From NCBI RefSeq assembly GCF_008974245.1, contig NZ_BBZI01000011.1:383570-447569 (forward strand): 64,000 bases of DNA, in the 5' to 3' direction. The translations under genes and the position numbers were made by a program. The notes beneath the pieces were generated by a model. That model saw nothing but the letters and a program-made list of their open reading frames with translations, was not told the DNA's origin and searched no databases. The DNA is from Streptomyces abyssomicinicus. GTDB lineage: Bacteria > Actinomycetota > Actinomycetes > Streptomycetales > Streptomycetaceae. Positions 1 to 9,278 of the stretch are shown here, piece by piece; within the stretch, counting starts at the first letter, position 1, and each line of letters starts with the position of its first letter.

Positions 1-69
1 CGGGGTGCGGGTGCGGCTCGGGCGCGGGTGGGGCCGGAAGGCCGGCGTGGGGCGGCGTAGGCTCACGGT

Positions 70-381
70 GTGGTTGATACGACGCCCCTGACCCGTGCCG
101 TGGAACAGTTCGCCGACCGGCTGCGCGCCGCGCCGCAGAGCCGGCTGCAGCGCGGGGCGGCGGGGGAGGCGCTGGGCCTGGCGCGGGAGCTCGCGGTGCG
201 GGCGCAGCGGCTGGAGGCGCCGGGCGTCCCGCCGCGGGAGATGCCGGACGCGGGCATGTTCGCGGTCGCCGACCAGTTGACCGTCGCCGCCCACGACCTG
301 GCCTCGGTGGCCCCGGACGACTCCGAGATCACCGAAGCCGCCCACCTGGTGACCGAGGCCCAGCACCGCGCGGGCGTCTGA
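70..381 (+). CDS. Small hypothetical protein
   Basis: This 103-residue soluble protein is mostly helical, rich in Ala/Glu/Arg, with no signal peptide or membrane segment. I do not recognise its family. The GTG start at 70 is preceded by TAGGCT at 58-63, exactly 6 nt upstream, and no Shine-Dalgarno sequence is visible, so the mRNA is probably leaderless. Third-position GC is high throughout, which supports a real gene. It converges on the membrane-protein gene that follows, with a GC hairpin between them. Its function cannot be inferred from the sequence. Confidence 0.75.
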   Translation: MVDTTPLTRAVEQFADRLRAAPQSRLQRGAAGEALGLARELAVRAQRLEAPGVPPREMPDAGMFAVADQLTVAAHDLASVAPDDSEITEAAHLVTEAQHRAGV

Positions 382-396
382 CACCCGGGGGCGGGT

Positions 397-417
397 GCCG
401 GGGCCGCGGGCCCCGGC
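397..417. terminator. Bidirectional hairpin terminator
   Basis: GCCGGGGCC and GGCCCCGGC form a perfect 9-bp stem around a GCG loop, between two convergent genes that end at 381 and 423. Streptomyces terminators often lack the U-run, and this one does too. Confidence 0.6.
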
Positions 418-422
418 CCGGG

Positions 423-842
423 TCAGTTGTGGTGGGTGCGGCGGCGGGACGGGGAGAAGCCGCCGGTGACCTGGACCGCGTTGACGCCGACGATGCCCAG
501 CCAGGCGACCAGCAGGCCCGGCAGGCCCGCCGTCCCCGCCCCGATCGCGGACAGCGGAACCGCCAGCACCAGCGACACCATGCCGAAGCCGTACCGCTCG
601 CCCCAGCCGTCCCCGGCCGGCCGCGCGGCGGCGGGCGCGGGGGCCGTCCCCCCGGCCCGCACCGCGACCACCCGTTCCTCGCCCTCGCGTCGCCGCATCC
701 GCCGCTCCACCCGCTCCAGGAACGACTCGATCAGCGCGTCCTCGTACTCCGGGCCCAACTCCTTGCGCGCCTCCACCGTGGCGGCGAGGTCCTGGGCCGT
801 CTCCCCGCCCCGCGCGCGGGCTGCCGCGTCCATACCGGTCAT
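423..842 (-). CDS. Small integral membrane protein
   Basis: This 139-residue protein has a charged, helical N-terminal half (about residues 1-60, rich in Glu and Arg) and two hydrophobic segments near residues 88-105 and 108-125, then a short basic tail ending in RRRTHHN. It looks like a cytoplasmic helix anchored by a hairpin of membrane spans. The ATG at 842 is preceded by TAGCCT 7 nt upstream and no Shine-Dalgarno, which suggests a leaderless transcript; an in-frame ATG at 833 is an alternative. I do not recognise a functional family. Confidence 0.7.
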   Translation of the reverse strand: MTGMDAAARARGGETAQDLAATVEARKELGPEYEDALIESFLERVERRMRRREGEERVVAVRAGGTAPAPAAARPAGDGWGERYGFGMVSLVLAVPLSAIGAGTAGLPGLLVAWLGIVGVNAVQVTGGFSPSRRRTHHN

Positions 843-1019
843 ACGGCCGAGGCTAGGGCCGCGCGCCCCGGACGTCAGTAGGGCTAGCCCCACCGTGCGG
901 GTCCCACCGTGCGGGCCGGTGCGGCCGGTGCGGCGTCTCGCCGGGCAGACGCCCCCTCCCGTCCGCGCGCCGCGCTGAATAAAGTCATGCGGAGTGATCC
1001 GCCGGGAGAGGGAGTATGC

Positions 1020-1880
1020 ATGAGCACCACCACCGGGAGCCCCGCCGACGCCCGGCTGCGGGCGCTCTTCGAGGGCCGGCGGCTCACGCCCACGCAGCGC
1101 CGCATCGCGCACTGCATGGTGCGCCGCGCCGCCGAGATGCCCTACCTGTCCAGCGTGGAGGTGGCCGAGCTGGCCGGGGTGAGCCAGCCCTCGGTGACCC
1201 GCTTCGCGGTGGCGCTCGGCTTCGACGGCTACCCGGCGCTGCGCCGCCGCCTGCGCGAGGTGCTGCCCGTGCCACAGGCCGCCCGGCCCGAGGAGGAGAG
1301 GGCGCGGACCAACGCCTACCAGCGGGCCGTGGAGGCGGAGATCGACAACCTGCGCCGCCTCGCCGACGCGCTGGCCGACCCCGGCCCGGTCCGCGAGGCG
1401 GGACGGCTGCTGGCCGCCTCCCGCCCGCTGCCGGTGCTGGGGCTGCGCGCCGCGGCTGCCCAGGCGCACGGGTTCGCGTACTTCGCGGCCAAGGTGCACC
1501 CGGACGTCAGGCTGCTCACCGAGGGCGGCTCGATGCTCCACGACCGGATCGACGCGGCCCGCCGGGCCGGAGCGGACGCCCTGCTCTGCTTCGCGCTGCC
1601 GCGCCACCCGAGGGAGACGGTGGAGGCGCTGGCCCACGCCCGGGAGGAGGGCCTGACCGTGGTGACCGTCGCCGACTCCGCGTTCGCCCCGGTGGCCGCC
1701 GTCTGCGACCTGCTGATCCCGGCCGCGGTGGGCACCGGCCTGGCCTTCGACACGGCGTGCGCGCCGATGCTGCTGGGGCGGGTGCTGCTGGAGGCGATGT
1801 GTGACGGCCTGCCCGACGCGCAGGCCAGACTGGAGGAGTTCGACGTCCGCGCGGCGGCCCGGGGGCTCTTCGCCGAGTAG
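1020..1880 (+). CDS. MurR/RpiR family transcriptional regulator
   Basis: This 286-residue cytoplasmic repressor-type protein has an N-terminal HTH_6 domain (about 10-85; helix-turn-helix around VAELAGVSQPSVTRFAVALG) and a C-terminal SIS sugar-phosphate-binding fold (about 125-265). The start at 1020 is set by a strong GGGAGAGGGAG Shine-Dalgarno; in-frame codons farther upstream lack one. RpiR proteins usually sense phosphorylated sugars or small acids. In this locus the nearest catabolic operon is hut, which starts 4.5 kb downstream, and the short AT-rich patch before this gene (976-981, TGAATA) shares a hexamer with the hut inverted repeat. Control of hut is therefore plausible but only inferred. 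Confidence 0.9.
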   Translation: MSTTTGSPADARLRALFEGRRLTPTQRRIAHCMVRRAAEMPYLSSVEVAELAGVSQPSVTRFAVALGFDGYPALRRRLREVLPVPQAARPEEERARTNAYQRAVEAEIDNLRRLADALADPGPVREAGRLLAASRPLPVLGLRAAAAQAHGFAYFAAKVHPDVRLLTEGGSMLHDRIDAARRAGADALLCFALPRHPRETVEALAHAREEGLTVVTVADSAFAPVAAVCDLLIPAAVGTGLAFDTACAPMLLGRVLLEAMCDGLPDAQARLEEFDVRAAARGLFAE

Positions 1881-2006
1881 GCGGCGCGCGGCCACGCCCG
1901 CGTCCGTCCGTCCGCGGAGCCGACCGTCCGCCGCCACCGCCACCGCCGACGCCCGTCGGCCGTCCTCACGCGCATCCGTCCGTCCTCACGCGGATTTGAA
2001 CACGCC

Positions 2007-2687
2007 ATGACTAACCTGCCGGTCGAACAGGTCCCGACGGGGACCCGTCCGCGTCCCGCGGACGGAAACGGAGCGGAGCTCGAGGAGACGAGGAGGCGGA
2101 TCGTGGCGCGCGGAGGTCAGGGACTGGCCCGGGTGGCCGTGGTCGTACGGGCGGGGGCGGCACCGATGTGGTGGCTCGGGGTGCTCGCGGCCGGAGTGGG
2201 AGTGCTGCTGCCGGGGCTGACCGGCCGGCGGATCGGGCTGTACGCGGGGGCGCTGCTGTTCCTGGTGACCGCCGTCCTGGTGGGGGCCGCGGGGCGCAAG
2301 CGGTACGCCGCGCTGGTGAAGGCCGCGGCCAAGGCGGGACGCAACGACCTGCTCCAGGACCGGGCGGTGTCGGCCCGGGGGTGGCGGCGCGGGCACGCCT
2401 GGTGGCTGCTGCTCGCCTTCCTCGCCGCGGTGGGCTCCTCGTTCGCGCTGCCGGCGGCCGGCGGCATGACACTGGCCGGCGCGGGCGCCGGACTGTGGCT
2501 GAAGGCGGCCTGGCTGGGCCGCCGGGAGCGGGCCGGCGAGGTGCTGCTGTGGGTGCGGGTGGACTGGCTGCGCCGCGGCGGCGCCCCGGCCGGGAAGACC
2601 GTCCGGGGCTACCGCTTCACGGGTGTCGCGGCGGGCGACGCGTCCCCCGGCGGGGCGCGGCGCCGCCGTACCGCGGTGCCTGCCTGA
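2007..2687 (+). CDS. Multi-pass membrane protein
   Basis: This protein of up to 226 residues has four predicted membrane segments (about residues 52-72, 80-100, 132-150 and 155-172 of the long form) and a basic C-terminal tail; I do not recognise its family. The start is uncertain. The ATG at 2007 has no clear Shine-Dalgarno, whereas an in-frame GTG at 2103 follows GAGGAGGCGG at good spacing and would give about 194 residues with all membrane segments intact. It ends 17 nt before the convergent Roadblock gene. Confidence 0.7.
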   Translation: MTNLPVEQVPTGTRPRPADGNGAELEETRRRIVARGGQGLARVAVVVRAGAAPMWWLGVLAAGVGVLLPGLTGRRIGLYAGALLFLVTAVLVGAAGRKRYAALVKAAAKAGRNDLLQDRAVSARGWRRGHAWWLLLAFLAAVGSSFALPAAGGMTLAGAGAGLWLKAAWLGRRERAGEVLLWVRVDWLRRGGAPAGKTVRGYRFTGVAAGDASPGGARRRRTAVPA

Positions 2688-2704
2688 CCGGTGTCCGCCG
2701 GGGC

Positions 2705-3079
2705 TCAGACCTCCAGCTCGGCCTCGATGCGCTTGAGCTGGTGGCGGGCCATCGCCAGGTTGGAACGGCTGGCGTCGAGCACCAGGTAGATGAAGAGGCC
2801 GTTCCCGCTCCGGCCCTTGAGCAGCCGGATCAGGTGGTACTGGTCGCTCAGGGTGATCAGGATGTCCTCGATCTCGGACTGGATGCCGAGATGCTCCATC
2901 GCGCGCATCTTGGCGCGCACCACGTCGGTGTTGCCGGCGGCGGCGACGTTCAGGTCGAAGTCCTTGCTGCCGCCGAGCGTGCCGAGCGCCATGCCGCTGG
3001 TGTAGTCCACCAGCGCGACGCCGGTGGCGCCCTCGATGGTGGTCAGGGCTTCCTTCAGGGCGGTCTCGGTGCTGGCCAT
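2705..3079 (-). CDS. Roadblock/LC7 domain protein (MglB-like)
   Basis: This 124-residue protein is one compact Roadblock/LC7 fold: an N-terminal helix, a VALVDYTSGMALGTL strand-turn-strand, a central helix, then the EDILITLSDQYHLIRLL strand pair and a C-terminal helix. Such proteins in bacteria act as GTPase-activating partners of MglA-like small GTPases, or as dimeric scaffolds. The ATG at 3079 has a GAGAGGAAAC Shine-Dalgarno. It is the last gene of a four-gene minus-strand cluster, 14 nt after the previous gene, and its motifs line up with those of the first gene (VDWTSGLPLGTV, EDVIISNRDSYHVLRFL), so the two are paralogues. No GTPase gene is adjacent. Confidence 0.85.
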   Translation of the reverse strand: MASTETALKEALTTIEGATGVALVDYTSGMALGTLGGSKDFDLNVAAAGNTDVVRAKMRAMEHLGIQSEIEDILITLSDQYHLIRLLKGRSGNGLFIYLVLDASRSNLAMARHQLKRIEAELEV

Positions 3080-3093
3080 TGCGGTGTTTCCTC

Positions 3094-3672
3094 TCAACTG
3101 TGGGTGGTGGGCGCGGTCGCCTCGGCGGTGCGGGACGGGCGTGCCCGGGTGGGTACGGACGCGGGGGTCGTGGTGGCGCCGGTGGCGCCGGGAACCACGG
3201 CCGCCGCGGTGACGGTGGCGGGGGAGAGGGGCGCGGGGTCGAGGGCCGGGGGGACGGAGCTCTGCCGGTCGACGAGCTCGCCGATCCGGGCGGCGCTGCG
3301 ACGCCCCTCCAGGTGCAGCCGCCCGAGGTTCACCGCGTCCTCGCAGAGCAGGGTGAGCACGGTCGAACGGCCGGCCGCGTAGGTCGCCAGGTAGCCCGAG
3401 TCACCGCGGACGACCAGCTCGGACGGGGTGCCGCGGCCGGTCCCGTCGGCCAGCCGGAGCACCGCGGCGAGCACGGTGGTGGTCAGCGCGGCGGCCTCCT
3501 CGGCGGCGACGCCGGGGGCGTCGTCGGCCAGCACCGTGCCGTCGGCGCAGGTGGCGAGGGCGCCGGTCAGCCGGGGCAGACGGGACCGGAGCCGGCGCAG
3601 CTCCGCCCGCACCTCCGCCTCGGCGGCCGGCTTCTGCTTCCTCTCGGCCCGCTGACGGAGGGCGCGGATCAC
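3094..3672 (-). CDS. Roadblock-like protein with proline/threonine-rich tail
   Basis: This 192-residue protein opens with a basic helix (RALRQRAERKQK), then a divergent Roadblock-like domain (about 30-140) with the pattern GALATCADGTVLADDAPG and a later strand SGYLATYAAGRSTVLTLL. It resembles the CvnB-type Roadblock of Streptomyces conservons. The last 50 residues are low complexity (Ala/Thr/Pro) and probably disordered. Its GTG start overlaps the stop of the PATAN gene as GTGA, which implies translational coupling. Its exact function is unknown; a partner role with the other Roadblock proteins is inferred. Confidence 0.75.
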   Translation of the reverse strand: MIRALRQRAERKQKPAAEAEVRAELRRLRSRLPRLTGALATCADGTVLADDAPGVAAEEAAALTTTVLAAVLRLADGTGRGTPSELVVRGDSGYLATYAAGRSTVLTLLCEDAVNLGRLHLEGRRSAARIGELVDRQSSVPPALDPAPLSPATVTAAAVVPGATGATTTPASVPTRARPSRTAEATAPTTHS

Positions 3673-5042
3673 AGGGTCTCCAAGGCTGCCCGGAGTCTTC
3701 TGAGCAGGGTGAGGTCGGGGTCGGCGAAGGACGTGGGCGGCATCTGCGACGGTGCGGCCACCGGGGTCCGCGGGGCCGGAACCCCCGGTGTGGACGCGGC
3801 GGCCGCGGACCGACCGGCCACCGCGGTCACGGAGGTCGCCGCGGTCACCGGGGCCACGGAGGTGAGCGGCTCCGCCGGGTGAGCCGTGGCCGTCGTGGGC
3901 GCGGACACCGGCCCGGCGGGCGGGGACGTGGCGGGTGGCGCCGTCGGTGCCGTACGCGGGGCGGCCGGGGACCCCTGGCCCGCGCGGTGCCGGCCGCGGG
4001 AGGGGCGCAGCGGCAGCGGGACGTCCACGTCGGGGTGGTTGCGGGCCTCCTGCTCCGCACCGCCGTCCGGCGGCTGGACCGGGTGCGCGGGCTGCGGCGC
4101 CAGCGGCGGCAGCGGCTGCACGAGCGGCACCAGCGGTGCCAGGGACGCGGGCGGTGCGAGGGACGCGGGCGGTGCCGGCGGCACGGGCGGCACGGGCGGC
4201 ACGGGCGGTGCCGGGCTCACCACCGGACGGCTACGGGCGGTGGGCTGCACGGGAAGCGCGGTCGCGGTGCCGCTCCCGGACGCCGTGCCGGTGGTCGGCG
4301 GCGGGGGCGCCGCCGGGCGGTGGGTGGCGGCGACCAGGCCCGCGGCGGCCAGCCGGCGCAGGTCCACCAGGGTGTGGAAGGCCGGGCGGCCGAGTTCGCG
4401 GGCGATGTCGGTGGCCGTCCGGCGGCCGTCGACCAGGTCCAGGATCGCCTGACGCCGCGGGCAGACCGGGACCGTCCGGGCCGGGCGGACGACGGTCAGC
4501 GGGGCCGTGTCGGTCGACGGGTCGGGCCAGATGCGGTTCAGCAGCGAACGCCGCCGCATCGTCTCCCGCTCCAGCGCCGACACGGGGACGGGCCGCACGG
4601 GACCCATCCAGTGCCAGGCGCCGTAGCGGAAGTGCCCGGGCGCGCTGCTGGGGGCGAGCGCGAAGTAGGCGGCGTCGTAGAGGGTGCCCAGGTGGCAGAG
4701 CTCCAGCTGCCCCTGGGAGAGCATGCCCTGCGAGATCAGCGTCCGGCCCACCGGCCGCTTCGGGTCGGCCTCCGCGCCCTCCACGGCCCGCTGCCACCCC
4801 TCCGGGTCCACCGCGCCGCCGGCGGTGAGCAGCACGTCGATGCCGGGCGTGGCCGGGCTCTCGGCGTGCACCACCCGGCCCTCGGACAGGTAGAGCGTGC
4901 CGCGCTCCCGGACCAGGACGCCGGTGGCGTGCTCGGCGGCCAGCCGGTTCAGCATCGGCGAGACGCTGCCCCACGGGCGCTGCCGCGCGGCCGACGGGTC
5001 ACGGACCGGCAGGCGCGGCGGGGGCGTGTTCACGGGCGTCAT
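3669..5042 (-). CDS. PATAN/DUF4388-type domain protein with C-terminal winged helix
   Basis: This 457-residue cytoplasmic protein has a PATAN/DUF4388-like region at about 30-170 (MLNRLAAEHATGVLVRERG, LYLSEGRVVHAESP, then GRTLISQGMLSQGQLELCH). A winged-helix-like segment follows at about 215-260 (RRQAILDLVDGRRTATDIAR, then LRRLAAAGLVAA), and the C-terminus is about 190 residues of Pro/Ala/Thr-rich low complexity. PATAN domains often accompany two-component and Roadblock/MglB modules. The ATG at 5042 overlaps the upstream Roadblock stop as ATGA, which fixes the start, and the stop overlaps the next gene. The winged helix is reminiscent of the DUF742 (CvnC) component of conservons. DNA binding is possible but not shown. 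Confidence 0.75.
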   Translation of the reverse strand: MTPVNTPPPRLPVRDPSAARQRPWGSVSPMLNRLAAEHATGVLVRERGTLYLSEGRVVHAESPATPGIDVLLTAGGAVDPEGWQRAVEGAEADPKRPVGRTLISQGMLSQGQLELCHLGTLYDAAYFALAPSSAPGHFRYGAWHWMGPVRPVPVSALERETMRRRSLLNRIWPDPSTDTAPLTVVRPARTVPVCPRRQAILDLVDGRRTATDIARELGRPAFHTLVDLRRLAAAGLVAATHRPAAPPPPTTGTASGSGTATALPVQPTARSRPVVSPAPPVPPVPPVPPAPPASLAPPASLAPLVPLVQPLPPLAPQPAHPVQPPDGGAEQEARNHPDVDVPLPLRPSRGRHRAGQGSPAAPRTAPTAPPATSPPAGPVSAPTTATAHPAEPLTSVAPVTAATSVTAVAGRSAAAASTPGVPAPRTPVAAPSQMPPTSFADPDLTLLRRLRAALETL

Positions 5043-5440
5043 GCGAGCACCAGCCGTCCGGCCAGGTCGCCCAGACGGATCCGGGCCAGCGCCAGGTTGC
5101 CCTCGTCGCGGTCGAGCCACAGGTGGAGGAAGACGTTGCTCTCGTAGGTGGCCCGCAGGAAGCGGAGCACGTGGTAGCTGTCCCGGTTGCTGATGATCAC
5201 GTCCTCCACCGGAGGCTCGGCGCTGTCCCAGCCCGCGCCCTCGCCGGGGGTGAAGGCGCGGTGCTCGGCGGCCAGCCGGGCGAGTTCGGCGGCCTCGGCG
5301 GCCGCGGTGTCGTGGTCCTCGCCGCCGGGAGGGTCGCCGACGGTGCCGAGGGGCAGTCCGCTGGTCCAGTCGACCAGCGCGGCGCCCCTCGCCCCGGGCA
5401 ACCGCATGACTTCCAGAAGACACTCGTCGATTCCGGGCAT
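5039..5440 (-). CDS. Roadblock/LC7 domain protein, first gene of the cluster
   Basis: This 133-residue protein has a single Roadblock fold with an acidic insertion (about residues 38-75) between the VDWTSGLPLGTV hairpin and the EDVIISNRDSYHVLRFL strand. The ATG at 5440 follows a strong GGAGGGGGCC Shine-Dalgarno, so the cluster is probably transcribed from the region just upstream (5441-5700). The stop overlaps the PATAN gene by 4 nt. It is a paralogue of the Roadblock protein at 2705-3079 and likely forms hetero- or homodimers with the other cluster members (inferred). Confidence 0.8.
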   Translation of the reverse strand: MPGIDECLLEVMRLPGARGAALVDWTSGLPLGTVGDPPGGEDHDTAAAEAAELARLAAEHRAFTPGEGAGWDSAEPPVEDVIISNRDSYHVLRFLRATYESNVFLHLWLDRDEGNLALARIRLGDLAGRLVLA

Positions 5441-5716
5441 GCGTGGCCCCCTCCACCTGGCGTTCGGCTGAACGACGGAGAGGTTACGCAGGTTCGCGGA
5501 GAGTAGTGGGGGTTCTGGCATTTTCCAGCGGAACATGCCGACGGCCGACTATCGTGGGTCAACTATGCCGCCCCACGGCCGGATTGCCCGATTAACTCCC
5601 CGGACATCACCCCGATGCGGTATGCCCCCCGCGAGCGCTCCCCCGACCCCGCGCCCGTGTGGTCCACCCGTTCCTTCTGCGGGCAATCGTGCCGCCAAGG
5701 GCGATGGGGGTGCCCC

Positions 5717-5982
5717 CTGCTCGAGCGAAGTCGAGAGCTTGGGGGAGGGTGGGCGCAGGCCTCACGTACGCACGCGGCGGCTCGCTCCGCGGAGTTGAGC
5801 CCCTGGGAAGGGGGCGGGTCGGGGGATGAACAGCGCTGTCCGCCCGGCGTTGCTCAGGCTCGCCTCGGTGAGGTCAGGTGCGTACGGCACCGCAGGGCTT
5901 GCGCATGGCGGGGCGGACCGCTCGCCGCGGAGGCTGGGGCCTGCGCCCGCCCTCCCCCAAGCTCTCGGCTTCGCTCGAGCAG
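5717..5982. repeat. Long inverted repeat (43-bp arms)
   Basis: 5717-5759 and 5940-5982 are reverse complements over 43 bp with two mismatches, separated by 180 bp. The arms contain CTCGAGCGAAG and GCTTGGGGGAGGG, a type of GC-rich intergenic repeat I know from Streptomyces genomes. The enclosed 180 bp belong to the dispersed element also found at 15 kb. Confidence 0.85.
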
Positions 5983-6066
5983 GTGGGGGTGCCCCCGGAC
6001 GGAGTCTGGGGGAGGACCCCCATCGCCCCCTGGGCGGCCCGGCCGCCCGCAGAAACGGCGGGTGCG
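5761..6066 (+). repeat. Dispersed intergenic element, copy 1
   Basis: This block aligns with the reverse complement of 15030-15275. Shared stretches in the same order include CTCACGT-CGCACGCG, GGGGGATGAACAG-GCTGTCC, GAGGTCA-GTGCGTACGGC, CCGCAGGGCTTGCGC, CTGGGGCCTGCGCCCGCC and CCCCCTGGGCGGCCC. Relative to the other copy, this one carries about 70 extra bp at 5952-6023, which include the right arm of the long inverted repeat. Confidence 0.8.
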
Positions 6067-6179
6067 GCACGGTGGCCGCCTGTGTGCTGTCCTCCGGGCG
6101 ACCCGGCCGCCCGCAGGGCGGCGGGGTGGGGCGCGGTGACCGCCCGGGTGCCGCCCCCGGGCGGCCCGGCCGCCCGCAG
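6033..6179. repeat. Three phased copies of GGCGRCCCGGCCGCCCGCAG
   Basis: The 20-mer occurs at 6033-6052, 6097-6116 (one change, G to A) and 6160-6179, spaced 64 and 63 bp apart. Most of it is a palindrome (GGCGGCC/GGCCGCC) followed by CGCAG. A 17-base match (GGCCCGGCCGCCCGCAG) is also found at 23584-23600, in another intergenic region. Confidence 0.8.
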
Positions 6180-6265
6180 AAGGTGTGGCGGCGTGGCGTG
6201 GTGGCTGTCCGGGTGCCCGCAGGGCTGCCCGGAAGGGATGGGGAGGTGGGGGCGGGGCGGTGCTG

Positions 6266-6303
6266 TTGACTGGGGCTATTCACACGGACAGGATGTGAAT
6301 AGC
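6266..6303 (+). promoter_or_regulatory. hut operon promoter with overlapping operator
   Basis: TTGACT (6266-6271), a 17-nt spacer and CAGGAT (6289-6294) fit the Streptomyces housekeeping consensus. A perfect inverted repeat, GCTATTCACA (6275-6284) and TGTGAATAGC (6294-6303) around a 9-nt centre, covers the spacer and the end of the -10 box. A repressor bound here would block RNA polymerase. The hutU start is 36 nt downstream of the repeat. Confidence 0.75.
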
Positions 6304-6339
6304 CGTCAAGCAACGTCGCGCCACCAGGAGGCCGCCGGT

Positions 6340-8015
<1,676 letters not shown>

Positions 8016-8019
<4 letters not shown>

Positions 8020-9278
8020 GCACGCCGAAGGCCGACGGCACCACGCCCAAGGGGGCGTCGTTCCAGGAGATGTGGCGGGACCTGGCCGCGGTCGGCCGGG
8101 ACCGGTCCTCCGGCGGGTACCGCCGCTTCGCCTGGACGGCGGCCGACGGCGACTGCCGGGCCTGGTTCCGCGAACAGGCCGAGGCCCGCGGTCTGGCCGT
8201 GGAGACCGACCGCAACGGCAACCAGTGGGCGTGGCTGGGCGACCCGGCCGCCGGGGACGCCGTGGTGACCGGCTCCCACCTGGACTCCGTCCCGGACGGC
8301 GGTGCCTTCGACGGCCCGCTGGGCGTCGTCTCCGCCTTCGCCGCCCTCGACGAACTCCGCGCGCGGGGCGTCCGCTTCGGCCGGCCGCTCGCGGTGGTCA
8401 ACTTCGGCGACGAGGAGGGCGCCCGGTTCGGGCTCGCCTGCGTTGGCTCCCGCCTCACCGCCGGACTGCTCACCCGCGCACAGGCCCACCGGCTCACCGA
8501 CGCCGACGGCGTCACCCTGCCCCGTGCCATGGAGGCCGCCGGGCACGACCCGGACGCCATCGGGGCCGACCCCGAACGCCTCGCCGGGATCGGCGCGTTC
8601 GTGGAACTCCACATCGAGCAGGGCCGGGCCCTGGACCTGACCGGCGACCCGGTCGGCGTGGCCAGTGCGGTCTGGCCGCACGGCCGCTGGCGGTTCGACT
8701 TCCACGGCGAGGCCAACCACGCCGGCACCACCCGCCTCGCCGACCGGCGCGACCCGATGCTGCCCTACGCCGAGACCGTCCTCGCCGCCCGCCGGGAGGC
8801 GGTGCGCGCGGGCGCCGTCGCCACCTTCGGCAAGGTCGCCGTCGACCCCAACGGGGTCAACGCCGTGCCCTCCCTGGTGCGCGGCTGGCTGGACTCCCGC
8901 GCCGCCGCCCAGGACGCCCTGGACGACGTCGTCGGCGCGGTGGAGGGCGCCGCCCGCGCCGCCGCCGTCGAGCACGGCGTCCGGCTCGAGGTGTCCCGCG
9001 AGTCGTTCACCCCCGAGACCCGCTTCGACCACACCCTGCGCGACCGGCTCGCCGCGCTCCTCGGCGGCCGCGACGACGGCCGCGGGCCGGCGCCCGTGCT
9101 GGGAACGGGGGCCGGACACGACGCCGGGATCCTCGCCGGAAGCGTCCCCACCGCCATGCTGTTCGTGCGCAACCCCACCGGCGTCTCCCACTCCCCGGCC
9201 GAGCACGCCACCGAGGACGACTGCGCCGCGGGGGTGCGCGCCCTCGCCGACGCCCTGGAAGGACTGGCCCGCGCGTGA
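8016..9278 (+). CDS. M20 family amidohydrolase (allantoate amidohydrolase-like)
   Basis: This 420-residue Zn-dependent peptidase-fold enzyme of the M20/allantoate amidohydrolase/N-carbamoyl-amino-acid hydrolase group shows the metal-ligand motifs GSHLDSVPDGGAFDGPLGV, GDEEGARFG, ELHIEQG, the lid-domain ANHAGTTRLADRRDPM, and the C-terminal HDAG and SHSPAE. The GTG start overlaps the hutU stop as GTGA, so it is coupled to histidine catabolism. The hut operon makes N-formylglutamate (through HutF) but has no HutG of the usual N-formylglutamate amidohydrolase family. The simplest inference is that this enzyme releases formate from N-formylglutamate. Allantoate or N-carbamoyl substrates remain possible. 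Confidence 0.9.

Larger units (their letters stand above)
5441..6265. other. Non-coding, repeat-rich intergenic region
   Basis: No credible gene is present between the Roadblock cluster and hutU: open frames here lack ribosome sites and are broken up by repeats. The region holds the promoter of the Roadblock cluster (not pinpointed), a long inverted repeat (5717-5982), a block shared with 15030-15275, and a triplicated 20-mer (6033-6179). Confidence 0.7.

Noticed and set aside
5878..6339. Upstream in-frame extension of hutU
   Set aside because: The extension translates the repeat element, has no ribosome site, and would cross the hut promoter; the family N-terminus and AGGAG fit the ATG at 6340.
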